From Luteococcus sp038433135 (lineage in GTDB: Bacteria > Actinomycetota > Actinomycetes > Propionibacteriales > Propionibacteriaceae): DNA of 64,000 bases. Made by a program: the position numbers and the translations under genes. The stretch covers positions 1 through 64,000 of the forward strand of contig NZ_JBCDMV010000007.1 in NCBI RefSeq assembly GCF_038433135.1. Direction: 5' to 3'. Below the pieces are notes generated by a model. That model was not told where the DNA came from and ran no database searches. It saw only the letters and a program-made list of their open reading frames with translations. Of this stretch, positions 17,150 to 25,566 are shown piece by piece. The stretch's first letter is position 1. Each line of letters starts with the position of its first letter.

Positions 17150-17297
17150 CTACAGATGCCATCGCGGTGCGAGGAAGCCGGTTGAGCCGGCACGGTCGCG
17201 CCACTGTGTCCACCCGCTGAAGTTCACCACCGCAGGGCTGGGAGTCAGGAACTCGACCGCGACGGCAGACCCAACCGATCCGAGACGCGTCATCTCG
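17150..17297 (+). ncRNA. Cobalamin riboswitch 2 (upstream of cbiM)
   Basis: The core GAGGAAGCCGGTTGAGCCGG, followed by CACGGTCGCGCCACTGTG, and the GGGAGTCAGGAACTCG B12-box region match the first riboswitch. A small hairpin CGAGA/TCTCG (17281-17297) ends just before the AAGGAG ribosome site of cbiM, which again suggests a translational switch. It would couple cobalt uptake to the cobalamin level. Confidence 0.9.
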
Positions 17298-17312
17298 AGA
17301 AGGAGTCACTTC

Positions 17313-18020
17313 ATGCACATCGCTGAAGGCTTTCTGTCACCGGCGCAGTGTGCCATCTGGTACGCCGCCAGTGCCCCCTTCGTGATCCACGGTGCCAAGG
17401 CCGTGATCGCGGAATCCCGCAAGAGCCCGGAGAACAAGCTGCTGCTGGCCGCAGCCGGCGCCTTCACCTTCGTCCTGTCGGCCATCAAACTGCCGTCGGT
17501 CACCGGAAGCTCGTCGCACCCCACCGGCACCGGTCTGGGCGCGGTGCTGTTCAAACCACCGATCATGGCCTTCCTGGGCACCATCGTGCTGATATTCCAG
17601 GCGCTGCTGCTGGCGCACGGCGGGATCACCACCCTGGGCGCCAATGTCTTCTCGATGGCGATCGCCGGGCCGTGGGCCGGGTACGGCATCTACCTGCTGG
17701 CCAAGAAGGCGAAGCTGCCGTGGTACGTCGGGATCTTCGGCGCCATGTTCTTCGCCGATCTGGTGACCTACTGCGTCACCTCGCTGCAGCTGGCCATCGC
17801 CTACCCCGACGCCGGTAGCGGCTTCACCGGCTCGCTGGCCAAGTTCCTGGGCATCTTCGCCGTCACCCAGATCCCGTTGGCCGTGATGGAGGGCCTGCTG
17901 GGCATCCTGGTCTTCCGCTTCCTGTCCAAGGTGGCGCTGCCCGAGCTGCAGCGACTGGGCGTGGCCGGTTTCGGCACGCGCTCCGCCAGCTACCAGCGCG
18001 AGGAGGCCGTCCATGTCTGA
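17313..18020 (+). CDS. cbiM: Cobalt ECF transporter substrate-binding membrane protein CbiM
   Basis: This 235-residue integral membrane protein begins MHIAEGFLSP, the N-terminal metal-binding signature of CbiM in which His2 helps ligate cobalt. About six hydrophobic helices follow, with the conserved SSSHPTGTGLGAVLF and GGITTLGANVFSMAIAGP segments. It is the substrate-specific component of the CbiMNQO cobalt importer. AAGGAG lies just upstream, and the gene overlaps cbiN by 8 bp. Confidence 0.96.
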   Translation: MHIAEGFLSPAQCAIWYAASAPFVIHGAKAVIAESRKSPENKLLLAAAGAFTFVLSAIKLPSVTGSSSHPTGTGLGAVLFKPPIMAFLGTIVLIFQALLLAHGGITTLGANVFSMAIAGPWAGYGIYLLAKKAKLPWYVGIFGAMFFADLVTYCVTSLQLAIAYPDAGSGFTGSLAKFLGIFAVTQIPLAVMEGLLGILVFRFLSKVALPELQRLGVAGFGTRSASYQREEAVHV

Positions 18021-18378
18021 GACCACCCTGACCCCCACCACCGGCACTGCCCCCGCCACCCGCACGGGCGGCTGGATCACGGTCGCCCTGCTGGGCGCGA
18101 TCGCGCTCATCTTCGCCCTGTCCATGGCGCTGGCACCACGCCCCACCGACGCCGACGCCGAAGCCTTCGGCGGCACCGACGCGGCCGTCACCGACGTGCT
18201 GGCCGAGAAGGGCGTCGAGCCCTGGTTCGAGCCGATCTTCGAGCCCGGCTCGAGTGAGATCGAGTCCGGCCTGTTCGCGCTGCAGGCCGCCCTGGGCGCC
18301 GGAGCCTTCGGCTTCGCCCTGGGCAACCTGCGCGGCCGGCGCGCCGAACGCGTCAAGCTCGGCCGCACGGACGGCTGA
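18013..18378 (+). CDS. cbiN: Cobalt transporter small subunit CbiN
   Basis: This 121-residue protein has two transmembrane helices (about residues 18-38 and 92-110). They flank an acidic loop with DADAEAFGGTDA and EPIFEPGSSEIESGLFALQA, which is typical of CbiN. CbiN assists metal loading of CbiM. It is encoded between cbiM and cbiQ, overlapping the former. Confidence 0.92.
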   Translation: MSETTLTPTTGTAPATRTGGWITVALLGAIALIFALSMALAPRPTDADAEAFGGTDAAVTDVLAEKGVEPWFEPIFEPGSSEIESGLFALQAALGAGAFGFALGNLRGRRAERVKLGRTDG

Positions 18379-18379
18379 G

Positions 18380-19162
18380 GTGCACCTGACCAGCGTCGAC
18401 GACGCCGCCTGGGACAGCCCCTGGCGGCGTCGTCGCGTCGGCGAGAAGGCCCTGCTCAGCGTCGGCTTGGTGCTGACCGCGCTGGTGGCACCCCCCTGGC
18501 CGGGCACCGGGCTGGTGGCGCTGGTCTCCCTGGCGGCCATCCTCGGCCCCGCGCGAATCCGCCCCGGCGTGCTGGCAGCGGTGATGGCCGGCCCGCTGGC
18601 CTTCATCCTGATCGGCGCCGCCTCCGTGGCGCTCGGCGTCGGCTCCCCCGCCGCGGAGAGCCGCCTGCTGTGGCGCTGGGGCCCACTCAGCCTGGGCACC
18701 GACGGGCTGTGGCGGGCCGCCGCACTGGTGGGACACGGGATCGCGGGTGCGCTGGCGCTGATGGTGCTGGCCACCACCACCCCGATGGTGGACCTGATCA
18801 CCTGGGGCCGTCGCTGGCGGATCCCCGACCCGCTGCTGGAGGTGGCCTCGCTCACCTACCGGCTGCTGTGGGTGCTGCTGGCCACCGCCGTCGGCATCCG
18901 CCAGGCACAGGCCGCCCGGCTGGGCGACGCCGCGCCGTTGCGCCGCCGCGTCGAGGCCGCCGGTGATGCCGTCGGCGCCGTGCTGGTGCGCTCCTGGAAC
19001 CAGGCCCGACGGCTGGAGGATGGCCTGGCCGGGCGCGGCTACGAGTCGTCGCTGACCACCTTGGGCGTCGAACGGCCCGCCTCCCCCCGCTTCCTGCTGG
19101 CCACCGGCGCCGCTCTGGCCACCATCTGGGTGCTGGTCTGGGCGGTGGTGGCCCGTGGCTGA
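18380..19162 (+). CDS. cbiQ: Energy-coupling transmembrane protein CbiQ
   Basis: A 260-residue protein with several hydrophobic helices and the two Ala-Arg-Gly type coupling motifs of ECF T-components (near SWNQARRLEDGLAGRG). It starts at GTG 18380, one base after the cbiN stop; the longer frame lies within cbiN. It links the membrane subunits CbiM/N to the ATPase CbiO. It overlaps cbiO by 8 bp. Confidence 0.9.
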   Translation: MHLTSVDDAAWDSPWRRRRVGEKALLSVGLVLTALVAPPWPGTGLVALVSLAAILGPARIRPGVLAAVMAGPLAFILIGAASVALGVGSPAAESRLLWRWGPLSLGTDGLWRAAALVGHGIAGALALMVLATTTPMVDLITWGRRWRIPDPLLEVASLTYRLLWVLLATAVGIRQAQAARLGDAAPLRRRVEAAGDAVGAVLVRSWNQARRLEDGLAGRGYESSLTTLGVERPASPRFLLATGAALATIWVLVWAVVARG

Positions 19163-20027
19163 GAGCATGCTGCCCGTGATCGCCGACTCCTCCCGCCCCG
19201 CCGACGACGGTCTGGTGCTGTGTGCCACCGGCCTGGTGGCCGGATATCCCGGGAACGAGGTGCTGCACGGTGCCAACCTGCGCCTGCCGCACGGCCTGCG
19301 GCTGGCGCTGCTGGGCGCCAACGGTTCGGGCAAGACCACCCTGCTGCGCTGCCTGTCCGGCGCCCACCAACCGTCGGGCGGCAGCATCGCCGTCGACGGA
19401 CGGGTGCTGCGCCGCACCCGCGACGGGCTGCGCGAACACCGTCGATTGGTGCAGCTGGTGCTGCAGGATCCCGACGACCAGCTGTTCAGCGCCGACGTCC
19501 GTCAGGACGTGTCCTTCGGCCCGATGAACCTGGGTCTGGACGAGGCGGAGGTGCGGGCACGGGTCAGCGAGGCGCTGGAGCTGCTGGGTGTCAGCCACCT
19601 GGCCGAACGCCCCACCCACCAGCTCTCCTATGGCGAGCGCAAGCGGGTGGCGACGGCCGGCGCCGTCGCGATGCGTCCCCGGGTGCTGCTGCTGGACGAG
19701 CCAACCGCCGGGTTGGACCCGGCCGGGGTGCACGAGATGCTGGCGGCGCTGGACCGGTTGATCGCGCGGGGCACCACCGTCGTGCTGTCCACCCACGACG
19801 TGGATCTGGCGCTGGCCTGGAGCGAGCAGGCGGCGGTCGTGCTCGACGGAACCGTGCGCCAGGGCCCGGCCACCGAGCTGCTGAACGACGCCGAACTGCT
19901 GCACGCCGCCCGGCTGCACCGCCCCTGGCCACTGGAACTGGCCGCCCGACTGGGTCTGGCCGGACGGCCCCGCCACCTTGACGAGATCGCCGCCCTACTA
20001 GGGCCGAAGACTGCGAAGGATGCCTGA
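19155..20027 (+). CDS. cbiO: Cobalt transporter ATP-binding protein CbiO
   Basis: An ABC ATPase of 290 residues with Walker A GANGSGKTT, Q-loop VLQDPDDQLF, signature LSYGERKR, Walker B VLLLDEPTAGLD and a STHD switch. QDPDDQLF is characteristic of ECF-transporter ATPases. It powers cobalt uptake with CbiMNQ. The start is GTG at 19155, overlapping cbiQ; an ATG six codons inside is an alternative. Its stop overlaps the cbiT start by one base. Confidence 0.93.
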   Translation: MAESMLPVIADSSRPADDGLVLCATGLVAGYPGNEVLHGANLRLPHGLRLALLGANGSGKTTLLRCLSGAHQPSGGSIAVDGRVLRRTRDGLREHRRLVQLVLQDPDDQLFSADVRQDVSFGPMNLGLDEAEVRARVSEALELLGVSHLAERPTHQLSYGERKRVATAGAVAMRPRVLLLDEPTAGLDPAGVHEMLAALDRLIARGTTVVLSTHDVDLALAWSEQAAVVLDGTVRQGPATELLNDAELLHAARLHRPWPLELAARLGLAGRPRHLDEIAALLGPKTAKDA

Positions 20028-20644
20028 TGCCGCTAGATGCTGACCCCCTTGCGGGGGACCTTTCCCCCGTCCCCGGGCGGCCCGACCAGTGCTTCGAGCA
20101 CGATGGGTTGATCACCAAACGCGCCGTGCGGGCGATGGCGCTGGCCCAGCTCCGCCCGGCCGCCGGGGAGCTGCTGTGGGATGTCGGGGTCGGGTCGGGC
20201 GCCGTGGCCATTGAATGGGCACTGGCCGCGCCCAACGCCCGGGCCGTCGGCTTCGAGCGCAAGGCGGAGCGGGCCGAGCGGGCACGGCGCAACATCGCCC
20301 GCTTCGGGCTGGCCGAGCGGGTCGAGCTGCGGCTGGGCGAGGCCGCCGAGCGGCTGGCCGAACTGGCCGAAACGGGCGCGTTTCCGGACGCGGTCTTCAT
20401 CGGTGGCGGCGCCAGCCAGGCTGTGCTGGAGGTGTGCTGGCCGGCGCTTCGCCCCGGCGGGCGGATCGTGGTGCACGGCGTCACATTGGAGACCGAGGCG
20501 CTGGCCGTGGACTGGCATCGCCGTCACGGCGGCTCGCTGGCCCGGCTGCAGCTGGACTCCGCGGAGGCGCTCGGCAACTTCACCGCGTGGAAACCCGCCC
20601 GTCCCATCGTGCAGTGGGCCGCGACCCGCCCACTGGCGCTGTGA
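20027..20644 (+). CDS. cbiT: Cobalt-precorrin-6B C15-methyltransferase (decarboxylating) CbiT
   Basis: This 205-residue class I SAM methyltransferase contains DQCFEHDGLITKRAVRAMAL and the SAM site LLWDVGVGSGAVAIE near residue 50, then FIGGGASQAVLEVCWPALRPGGRIV. It methylates C15 and decarboxylates the C12 acetate. It supplies the activity that is lost from the tail of the cbiE product. The gene is coupled to cbiO (TGATG overlap) and so belongs to the riboswitch 2 operon, although its reaction belongs to the biosynthetic branch. Confidence 0.92.
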   Translation: MPLDADPLAGDLSPVPGRPDQCFEHDGLITKRAVRAMALAQLRPAAGELLWDVGVGSGAVAIEWALAAPNARAVGFERKAERAERARRNIARFGLAERVELRLGEAAERLAELAETGAFPDAVFIGGGASQAVLEVCWPALRPGGRIVVHGVTLETEALAVDWHRRHGGSLARLQLDSAEALGNFTAWKPARPIVQWAATRPLAL

Positions 20645-20684
20645 CAGCATGACCCAGCACCCCACCGCTGAGAAGGAAATCCGG

Positions 20685-21461
20685 ATGAATCGTGAGAACA
20701 CCCAGCCCACCGCGGGTACCTTGGCACCCCTGCAAGCCGGCACCGTGACCCTGGTTGGCGGCGGCCCCGGCGACCCCGGCCTGCTCACCGTCGCCGGACT
20801 GCAGGCGCTGCGCCAGGCCGACGTCGTGCTGGTGGACCACCTGGCGCCGCAGGAGTCGCTGGCCGAGTGCTCCGCCGATTGCGAGCAGATCTGGGTGGGC
20901 AAACACCCCCGGGGCGAATTCGTCCCGCAGGAGCGGATCAATGAGCTGCTGGTGACCCACGCCCGGGCCGGCAAGCGGGTGGTGCGCTTCAAGGGCGGCG
21001 ACAACTTCGTCTTCGGCCGCGGCGGTGAGGAGTGGCAGGCCTGCGCCGCCGCGGGAGTCGCAGTCCGGGTGGTGCCGGGCGTCACCTCCAGCGTCGCCGC
21101 CCCCGCCCTGGCCGGCGTGCCGGTGACCCACCGCAACCTGGTGCAGGGCTTCACCGTGGTCAGCGGCCACGTGCCGCCGGGCGACGAGCGCTCCCGGCTG
21201 GACTGGTCGGCGCTGGCCCGCACCAGCACGACGCTGGTGGTGCTGATGGGCGTGAAGTACCTGCCCGAGATCACCGCGGAGCTGATCCGCTGCGGCCTGC
21301 CCGCCACGACGCCGGTGGCGGTGGTCGCCAAGGCCGGCCGGCCCGACGTGACCCAGGTCCGCGGCCCGCTGGACCGGATCGCCGAACTGGCCAGCGAGAT
21401 CAGTCCCCCGGCGGTCACCATCATCGGCGAGGTGGCCGGGCTGGATCTCAGCGCAGGCTGA
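20685..21461 (+). CDS. cobA: Uroporphyrinogen-III C-methyltransferase
   Basis: A SUMT enzyme of 258 residues that methylates C2 and C7 of uroporphyrinogen III to give precorrin-2, the entry step to cobalamin and siroheme. Motifs are VTLVGGGPGDPGLLTV, RFKGGDNFVFGRGGEE, VVPGVTSSVAAPALAGVPVTHR and VVLMGVKYL. The ATG at 20685 was preferred to one at 20649 because AAGGA lies seven bases upstream. It overlaps convergent cbiJ by 14 bp. No riboswitch precedes it, but it is probably read from the cbiMNQO-cbiT transcript. Confidence 0.94.
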   Translation: MNRENTQPTAGTLAPLQAGTVTLVGGGPGDPGLLTVAGLQALRQADVVLVDHLAPQESLAECSADCEQIWVGKHPRGEFVPQERINELLVTHARAGKRVVRFKGGDNFVFGRGGEEWQACAAAGVAVRVVPGVTSSVAAPALAGVPVTHRNLVQGFTVVSGHVPPGDERSRLDWSALARTSTTLVVLMGVKYLPEITAELIRCGLPATTPVAVVAKAGRPDVTQVRGPLDRIAELASEISPPAVTIIGEVAGLDLSAG

Positions 21462-22170
21462 CCCGAGCCAGCCAGGCCAGTGCCTCGTCCAGGTTGGCGG
21501 CCTGCTGGCCCGGCAGCTCCGGGCGGCTGAGCATCACCACCCGCACGCCGAGCTGGGCGGCGGCCTCCAGCTTGGCGGCATGGTCGGTGCCGCCCAGATC
21601 CCGGGCCACCAGCACCCGCTGGCCCTCCAGCGCCCCCAGTTCCACGTCGAGGCTCTGGGCACCCCGCGCCTCGATCACGTGCCAGTCGGCGGGGCGCTCA
21701 AAACCGTCGTCGCGCGAGACCCGCACGGTCACCGGCGAGGGCAGCAGGTGGTAGTGCCACAGCGGCTGCCGGCCGACGGCCAGGAAGATCGGGGCACCGA
21801 TCCGTCCGGCCACCCGGCAGGCCTCGTCGTGATCGGCCACCCAGTACCAGTCGTTGGCATCTGCGCGTTCCCGCCAACTTCGGCGAACCACCCGCAGGAA
21901 GGGGATCTGGAGCGCTCGGCTGACCTGGTAGGCATTGCGGCTCATGGTCGACGCATAGGGGTGGGTCGCATCCACCACCGCCTCCACGTGGTGGCTGCGC
22001 AGCCAGTCCGCCAGCCCGGCTGCGCCCCCGAAACCGCCGTGGCGCACCTGCCCCGGCGGTTGCTCGGTGCTGCCCGACGGCAGTGAGCTGAGCGGCACCA
22101 TGCCCCGCGCCACCATCGCCTCCGCCAGGCGGCGGCCAGCGGTGGTCCCCGAGAGCACGAGCACAGTCAT
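21448..22170 (-). CDS. cbiJ: Cobalt-precorrin-6A reductase
   Basis: A 240-residue NADH-dependent reductase of the CobK/CbiJ family, recognised from the N-terminal VLVLSGTTAGRRLAEAM, the VDATHPYASTMSRNAYQVS motif and the later LVARDLGGTDHAAKLEAA segment. It reduces the macrocycle between the CobJ/CobM and CbiE/CbiT steps. It is the only cobalamin gene in this cluster read from the other strand, and has no visible riboswitch. The start at 22170 was chosen because the ten residues upstream do not fit the family. CbiJ is the better name in an early-cobalt pathway; CobK is the aerobic equivalent. Confidence 0.9.
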   Translation of the reverse strand: MTVLVLSGTTAGRRLAEAMVARGMVPLSSLPSGSTEQPPGQVRHGGFGGAAGLADWLRSHHVEAVVDATHPYASTMSRNAYQVSRALQIPFLRVVRRSWRERADANDWYWVADHDEACRVAGRIGAPIFLAVGRQPLWHYHLLPSPVTVRVSRDDGFERPADWHVIEARGAQSLDVELGALEGQRVLVARDLGGTDHAAKLEAAAQLGVRVVMLSRPELPGQQAANLDEALAWLARVSLR

Positions 22171-22388
22171 GACCCACATCAAAGCACCTTGCGAGGGCAC
22201 CTTTGTCCCACTCGCTGGGGTAATAGTGAGGGGGTGCTTGCCGACGACTGGTAGGAGGTGAGGTAATTTATCGCAGGAGGCCGAACTCAGCCGCTCTGCT
22301 GCGCTGCCTCCGGACAGCCGTCAAGTGCGTCCCACTTCCCTTTGCGGATGCGCGCTGTCCCTTCACTCCCAACAGAGAAAGTAGCCCC
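22171..22388. other. Divergent intergenic region between cbiJ and the PTS gene
   Basis: 218 bases without a gene. It must hold both promoters. TAATTT at 22264 could be a -10 box for the PTS gene. A weak stem GGAGGC/GCCTCC can form in the PTS leader, but no convincing antiterminator target or catabolite operator is visible. Confidence 0.4.
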
Positions 22389-24530
22389 ATGGCCACAGAA
22401 CAGGCCAGGCAGATCATCGAGGAAATCGGTGGGCCTGGAAACATCAAGAGCCTCACCCACTGCGCCACCCGTCTGCGCTTCGAACTGAATGACGCCTCCG
22501 TCGTCGACAAGGCGAAGATGGAGAAGATCGCGGGCGTGATGGGCGCCGTGCCCCAGTCCGGAGACCGCTACCAGGTGGTGATGGGCGGCGCCGTCGCCAA
22601 CGCCTACAGCGACATCATGGCCCTGCCGGAGATGGCCAAGGCCGGCTCGTCGAGCACGTCGAAGTCCGCCGACGACATCAAGGCCGAGGCCCGCGCCGGT
22701 GGCGTGCGCGGCAAGCACGCCTGGGTGGACGCCTTCTTCGAATTCCTCTCCGACAGCTTCCGCCCGATCCTGGGCGTGCTGCTGGGCGCCTCGCTGATCA
22801 TCGCCATCACCGCCGTGCTCGACGCCCTGCACATCGTCGACTTCCGCGCCAAGGACAAGTCGGCCAGCTGGGTCTTCGTCGACGCCATGTGGAACAGCGT
22901 CTTCTACTTCCTGCCGGTGATGGTGGCCTACAACGGCGCCAAGAAGCTCAAGGTGGATCCGTGGATCGGCGGTGCCATCATGCTCGCGCTGATGACGCCC
23001 GACTTCGGCAAACTGGCCAAGGCCGCCAACACCACCTGCGTGACCCCCTCCTTCGGCGGTGACCCGATCTGCACCGCACACATCTTCGGCCTGCCGATGC
23101 AGCTCGCCAACTACGGTGGCCAGGTCTTCGTGCCGCTGATCATGGTGGCCATCCTGGCCGTTCTCTACCGGTTCCTGCAGAAGATCTTCCCGGCCAACCT
23201 GCAGATGGTCTTCGTGCCCTTCTTCTGCCTGCTGATCATGATCCCGCTGACCGCCTTCCTGATCGGCCCCTTCGGCGTCTGGCTGGGTGCCACCATCGGT
23301 GCCGGCCTGGCCTATGTCAACACCCACTTCCCCTTCGTCTTCGCCCTGATCATCCCGATGGTCTACCCCTTCCTGGTGCCGCTGGGCCTGCACTGGCCGC
23401 TGAACGCCATGATGCTGGTCAACATCAACACGCTGGGCTATGACTTCATCCAGGGCCCGATGGGTGCCTGGAACTTCGCCTGCTTCGGTGCCACCGCGGG
23501 TGTGCTGGCCCTCTCGCTCAAGGACAAGGACGTGGTGATGCGCCAGACCGCCTCCGGCGCCCTGGCCGCCGGTCTGCTGGGTGGCATCTCCGAGCCGTCG
23601 CTGTACGGCATCCACCTGCGTTTCAAGCGGATCTATCCGTCCATGCTGGTGGGCTGCTTCGTCGGTGGCCTGGTGATCGCCGTCGGCGGCGCGCTGGGCA
23701 TGGCCGACGGTGGCATCAAGACCAATGCCTTCGTCTTCACCAGCCTGCTGACCATCCCGGTCTTCAAGCCGATGATGCTCTACGTGATCGCCATCACCGC
23801 TGCCTTCTTCACCGCCATGGCCATGGTGATGGCCCGCGGCTACATGACCAAGGAGGAGCGTGCCGAGGCCCTGGCCCAGCGCGACGAGGCCGCCGTCGAC
23901 CCGCTGGCCGCCGCGGCCGACACCACCGACCACGCCGTCGCCCCGGCCGCCGCCGCTGCCACCACCGGTACCGCGGTGGCCGCCGGCGCCGCCACCGCCG
24001 TCGCGGAGAAGCCCGCCAAGGTGGTCAAGCCCGCCATGGTTCCCGGCACGGTGACCACCATCACCGCTCCCCTGGCCGGCCGCGTCGTGCCGCTGGCCGA
24101 GGTTCCGGATCCGGTCTTCAGCGCCGGCACCGTCGGTCTGGGCGTTGGCATCGACCCGTCGGACAACACGGTCTACGCGCCGGCCGCCGGCAAGATCGTC
24201 GTCGCCCAGAAGACCGGTCACGCCTTCGGCATCGCCCTGGACAGCGGCGTCGAGCTGCTGGTCCACGTCGGCATCGACACCGTGAACCTGGAGGGTCGCG
24301 GCTTCGACGTCAAGGTGGCCCGTGGTGATCGGGTGGAGGCCGGCACCCCGCTGGTCACCTTCGACCGCGGCATCATCGAGGAGGCCGGCTACTCGCTGGT
24401 CACCCCGGTGCTGGTGACCAATGCCAAGAAGTTCGGCGACGTCGCCCAGATCGCGCGGGGTGACGTGCAGGTGGGCCAGGAGCTGATCAGCACCACCGCC
24501 AAGCCGGCCAAGACCGAGCCGACTGCCTGA
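22389..24530 (+). CDS. PTS EIIBCA permease, beta-glucoside/sucrose type
   Basis: This 713-residue sugar phosphotransferase permease imports and phosphorylates a sugar. Residues 1-80 are EIIB with the phosphocysteine at Cys25 in THCATRLRF. Residues of about 105-480 are a ten-helix EIIC with GISEPSLYGI, the substrate motif of the glucose superfamily. An Ala/Pro-rich linker (about 490-555) leads to EIIA with PLAGRVVPL and the phosphohistidine His626 in LLVHVGIDTV. The B-C-A order fits beta-glucoside, sucrose or trehalose permeases rather than glucose. No phospho-glycosidase and no BglG/LicT-type antiterminator is encoded nearby, so the sugar is unknown. A terminator follows directly. Confidence 0.9.
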   Translation: MATEQARQIIEEIGGPGNIKSLTHCATRLRFELNDASVVDKAKMEKIAGVMGAVPQSGDRYQVVMGGAVANAYSDIMALPEMAKAGSSSTSKSADDIKAEARAGGVRGKHAWVDAFFEFLSDSFRPILGVLLGASLIIAITAVLDALHIVDFRAKDKSASWVFVDAMWNSVFYFLPVMVAYNGAKKLKVDPWIGGAIMLALMTPDFGKLAKAANTTCVTPSFGGDPICTAHIFGLPMQLANYGGQVFVPLIMVAILAVLYRFLQKIFPANLQMVFVPFFCLLIMIPLTAFLIGPFGVWLGATIGAGLAYVNTHFPFVFALIIPMVYPFLVPLGLHWPLNAMMLVNINTLGYDFIQGPMGAWNFACFGATAGVLALSLKDKDVVMRQTASGALAAGLLGGISEPSLYGIHLRFKRIYPSMLVGCFVGGLVIAVGGALGMADGGIKTNAFVFTSLLTIPVFKPMMLYVIAITAAFFTAMAMVMARGYMTKEERAEALAQRDEAAVDPLAAAADTTDHAVAPAAAAATTGTAVAAGAATAVAEKPAKVVKPAMVPGTVTTITAPLAGRVVPLAEVPDPVFSAGTVGLGVGIDPSDNTVYAPAAGKIVVAQKTGHAFGIALDSGVELLVHVGIDTVNLEGRGFDVKVARGDRVEAGTPLVTFDRGIIEEAGYSLVTPVLVTNAKKFGDVAQIARGDVQVGQELISTTAKPAKTEPTA

Positions 24531-24547
24531 TCAACCGGCACCCCATG

Positions 24548-24588
24548 ACGGCCGGTGGGCACTCCTTCGCGGAGTGTTCACCGGCCGT
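24548..24588 (+). terminator. Terminator hairpin after the PTS gene
   Basis: ACGGCCGGTG-GG-CACTCC pairs with GGAGTG-TT-CACCGGCCGT around a TTCGC loop. The stem is 16 bp with one internal mismatch of two bases, 17 nt after the stop codon. Confidence 0.8.
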
Positions 24589-24647
24589 TTGTCCTCCTGC
24601 CGGAGAGTCGCTGCAACCGCGCCGACTGGTCAGACGTACAAAGAGAC

Positions 24648-25520
24648 ATGACCGATCTCGCCACCCCCGTCGATTTCGAGCTGCCAACCCGGTTGCAGGT
24701 GGGCGCTCCGCTGTCCGAACGCCACCCCTGGCTCTACCCCTTTGCCGTCAAGTACCACCAGACCCGACGCTGGGTCCGCTGGCAGACCGGCAAGGAGAAC
24801 TGGGTGCAGGAGCGCAGCACCGAGCCCCTGCCGGTGCGGGTGAAGGTGCACAAGTCCCTGCTGCTGCGGCAGCTGGGCGAATCCGAGATGTGGCTGCAGC
24901 ACAACAAGGTCACCAACCTGCGGCTGGCCGCCCAGCAGACCAATGGAGTGCTGATCCGGCCGGGCGAATCCTTCTCTTTCAACAAGGTCGTCGGCAACTG
25001 CACCAAGAAACGCGGCTTCGTGGAGGGCATGCGGCTGTCCAATGGTGAGGCCCATCCCGGCGTCGGCGGCGGCATCTGCCAGCTGGCCAACCTGCTGCAC
25101 TGGATGTTCCTGCACTCGGACCTCACCGTGGTCGAGCGGTCCGAGCACTCCTTCGACCCCTTCCCGGACAATGGCCGGGTGCTGCCCTGGGGCGTGGGCT
25201 GCTCGATCGTCTACAACTACGTGGATCTGGTGGTGCGCAATGACACCGACGCCACCTTCCAGCTGCTGACCAGCGTCGGCGATCGCTATCTGGAGGGCGA
25301 ACTGCGCTGCGACCAGGAGCGCGAACACTCCTACCGGGTGCAGGCGCGCAATGAGGAATTCCTGACCAAGGGTGGCGAGTTCTTCCGTCGCAACGAGATC
25401 TGGCGGGATCTGATCAACCGTCGCACCGGCAACCGGGTGGGCGACGAGCTGGTCAAGCGCAACTGCGCCCAGGTGATGTACCTGCCCGAAGGCGTGGAGA
25501 TCATCGACCTCGGCGGCTGA
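24648..25520 (+). CDS. VanW family protein
   Basis: A 290-residue protein with the VanW core. LIRPGESFSFNKVVG is followed by the signature HPGVGGGICQLANLLHWMFLHS and then ERSEHSFDPFPDNGRVLPWGVG. There is no signal peptide or transmembrane helix. VanW proteins occur in some vancomycin-resistance clusters but are widespread elsewhere with unknown function; no van ligase or dehydrogenase lies nearby, so resistance should not be inferred. ATG 24648 has only weak AGAGA upstream; the longer frame runs into the PTS terminator. Confidence 0.82.
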   Translation: MTDLATPVDFELPTRLQVGAPLSERHPWLYPFAVKYHQTRRWVRWQTGKENWVQERSTEPLPVRVKVHKSLLLRQLGESEMWLQHNKVTNLRLAAQQTNGVLIRPGESFSFNKVVGNCTKKRGFVEGMRLSNGEAHPGVGGGICQLANLLHWMFLHSDLTVVERSEHSFDPFPDNGRVLPWGVGCSIVYNYVDLVVRNDTDATFQLLTSVGDRYLEGELRCDQEREHSYRVQARNEEFLTKGGEFFRRNEIWRDLINRRTGNRVGDELVKRNCAQVMYLPEGVEIIDLGG

Positions 25521-25566
25521 GGTACGCGTCAAGCGTGCCGGCTCGTGGCGGCCGGGCGATGTTGGT

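Noticed and set aside
22287..24266. Long antisense frame of 659 codons opposite the PTS gene
   Set aside because: Low-complexity His/Gly-rich product typical of a shadow of a membrane-protein gene; the plus strand has all PTS motifs.
24648..25520. VanW gene as a vancomycin-resistance marker
   Set aside because: No vanHAX, regulator or dipeptidase genes are nearby, and VanW proteins are widespread in non-resistant bacteria.
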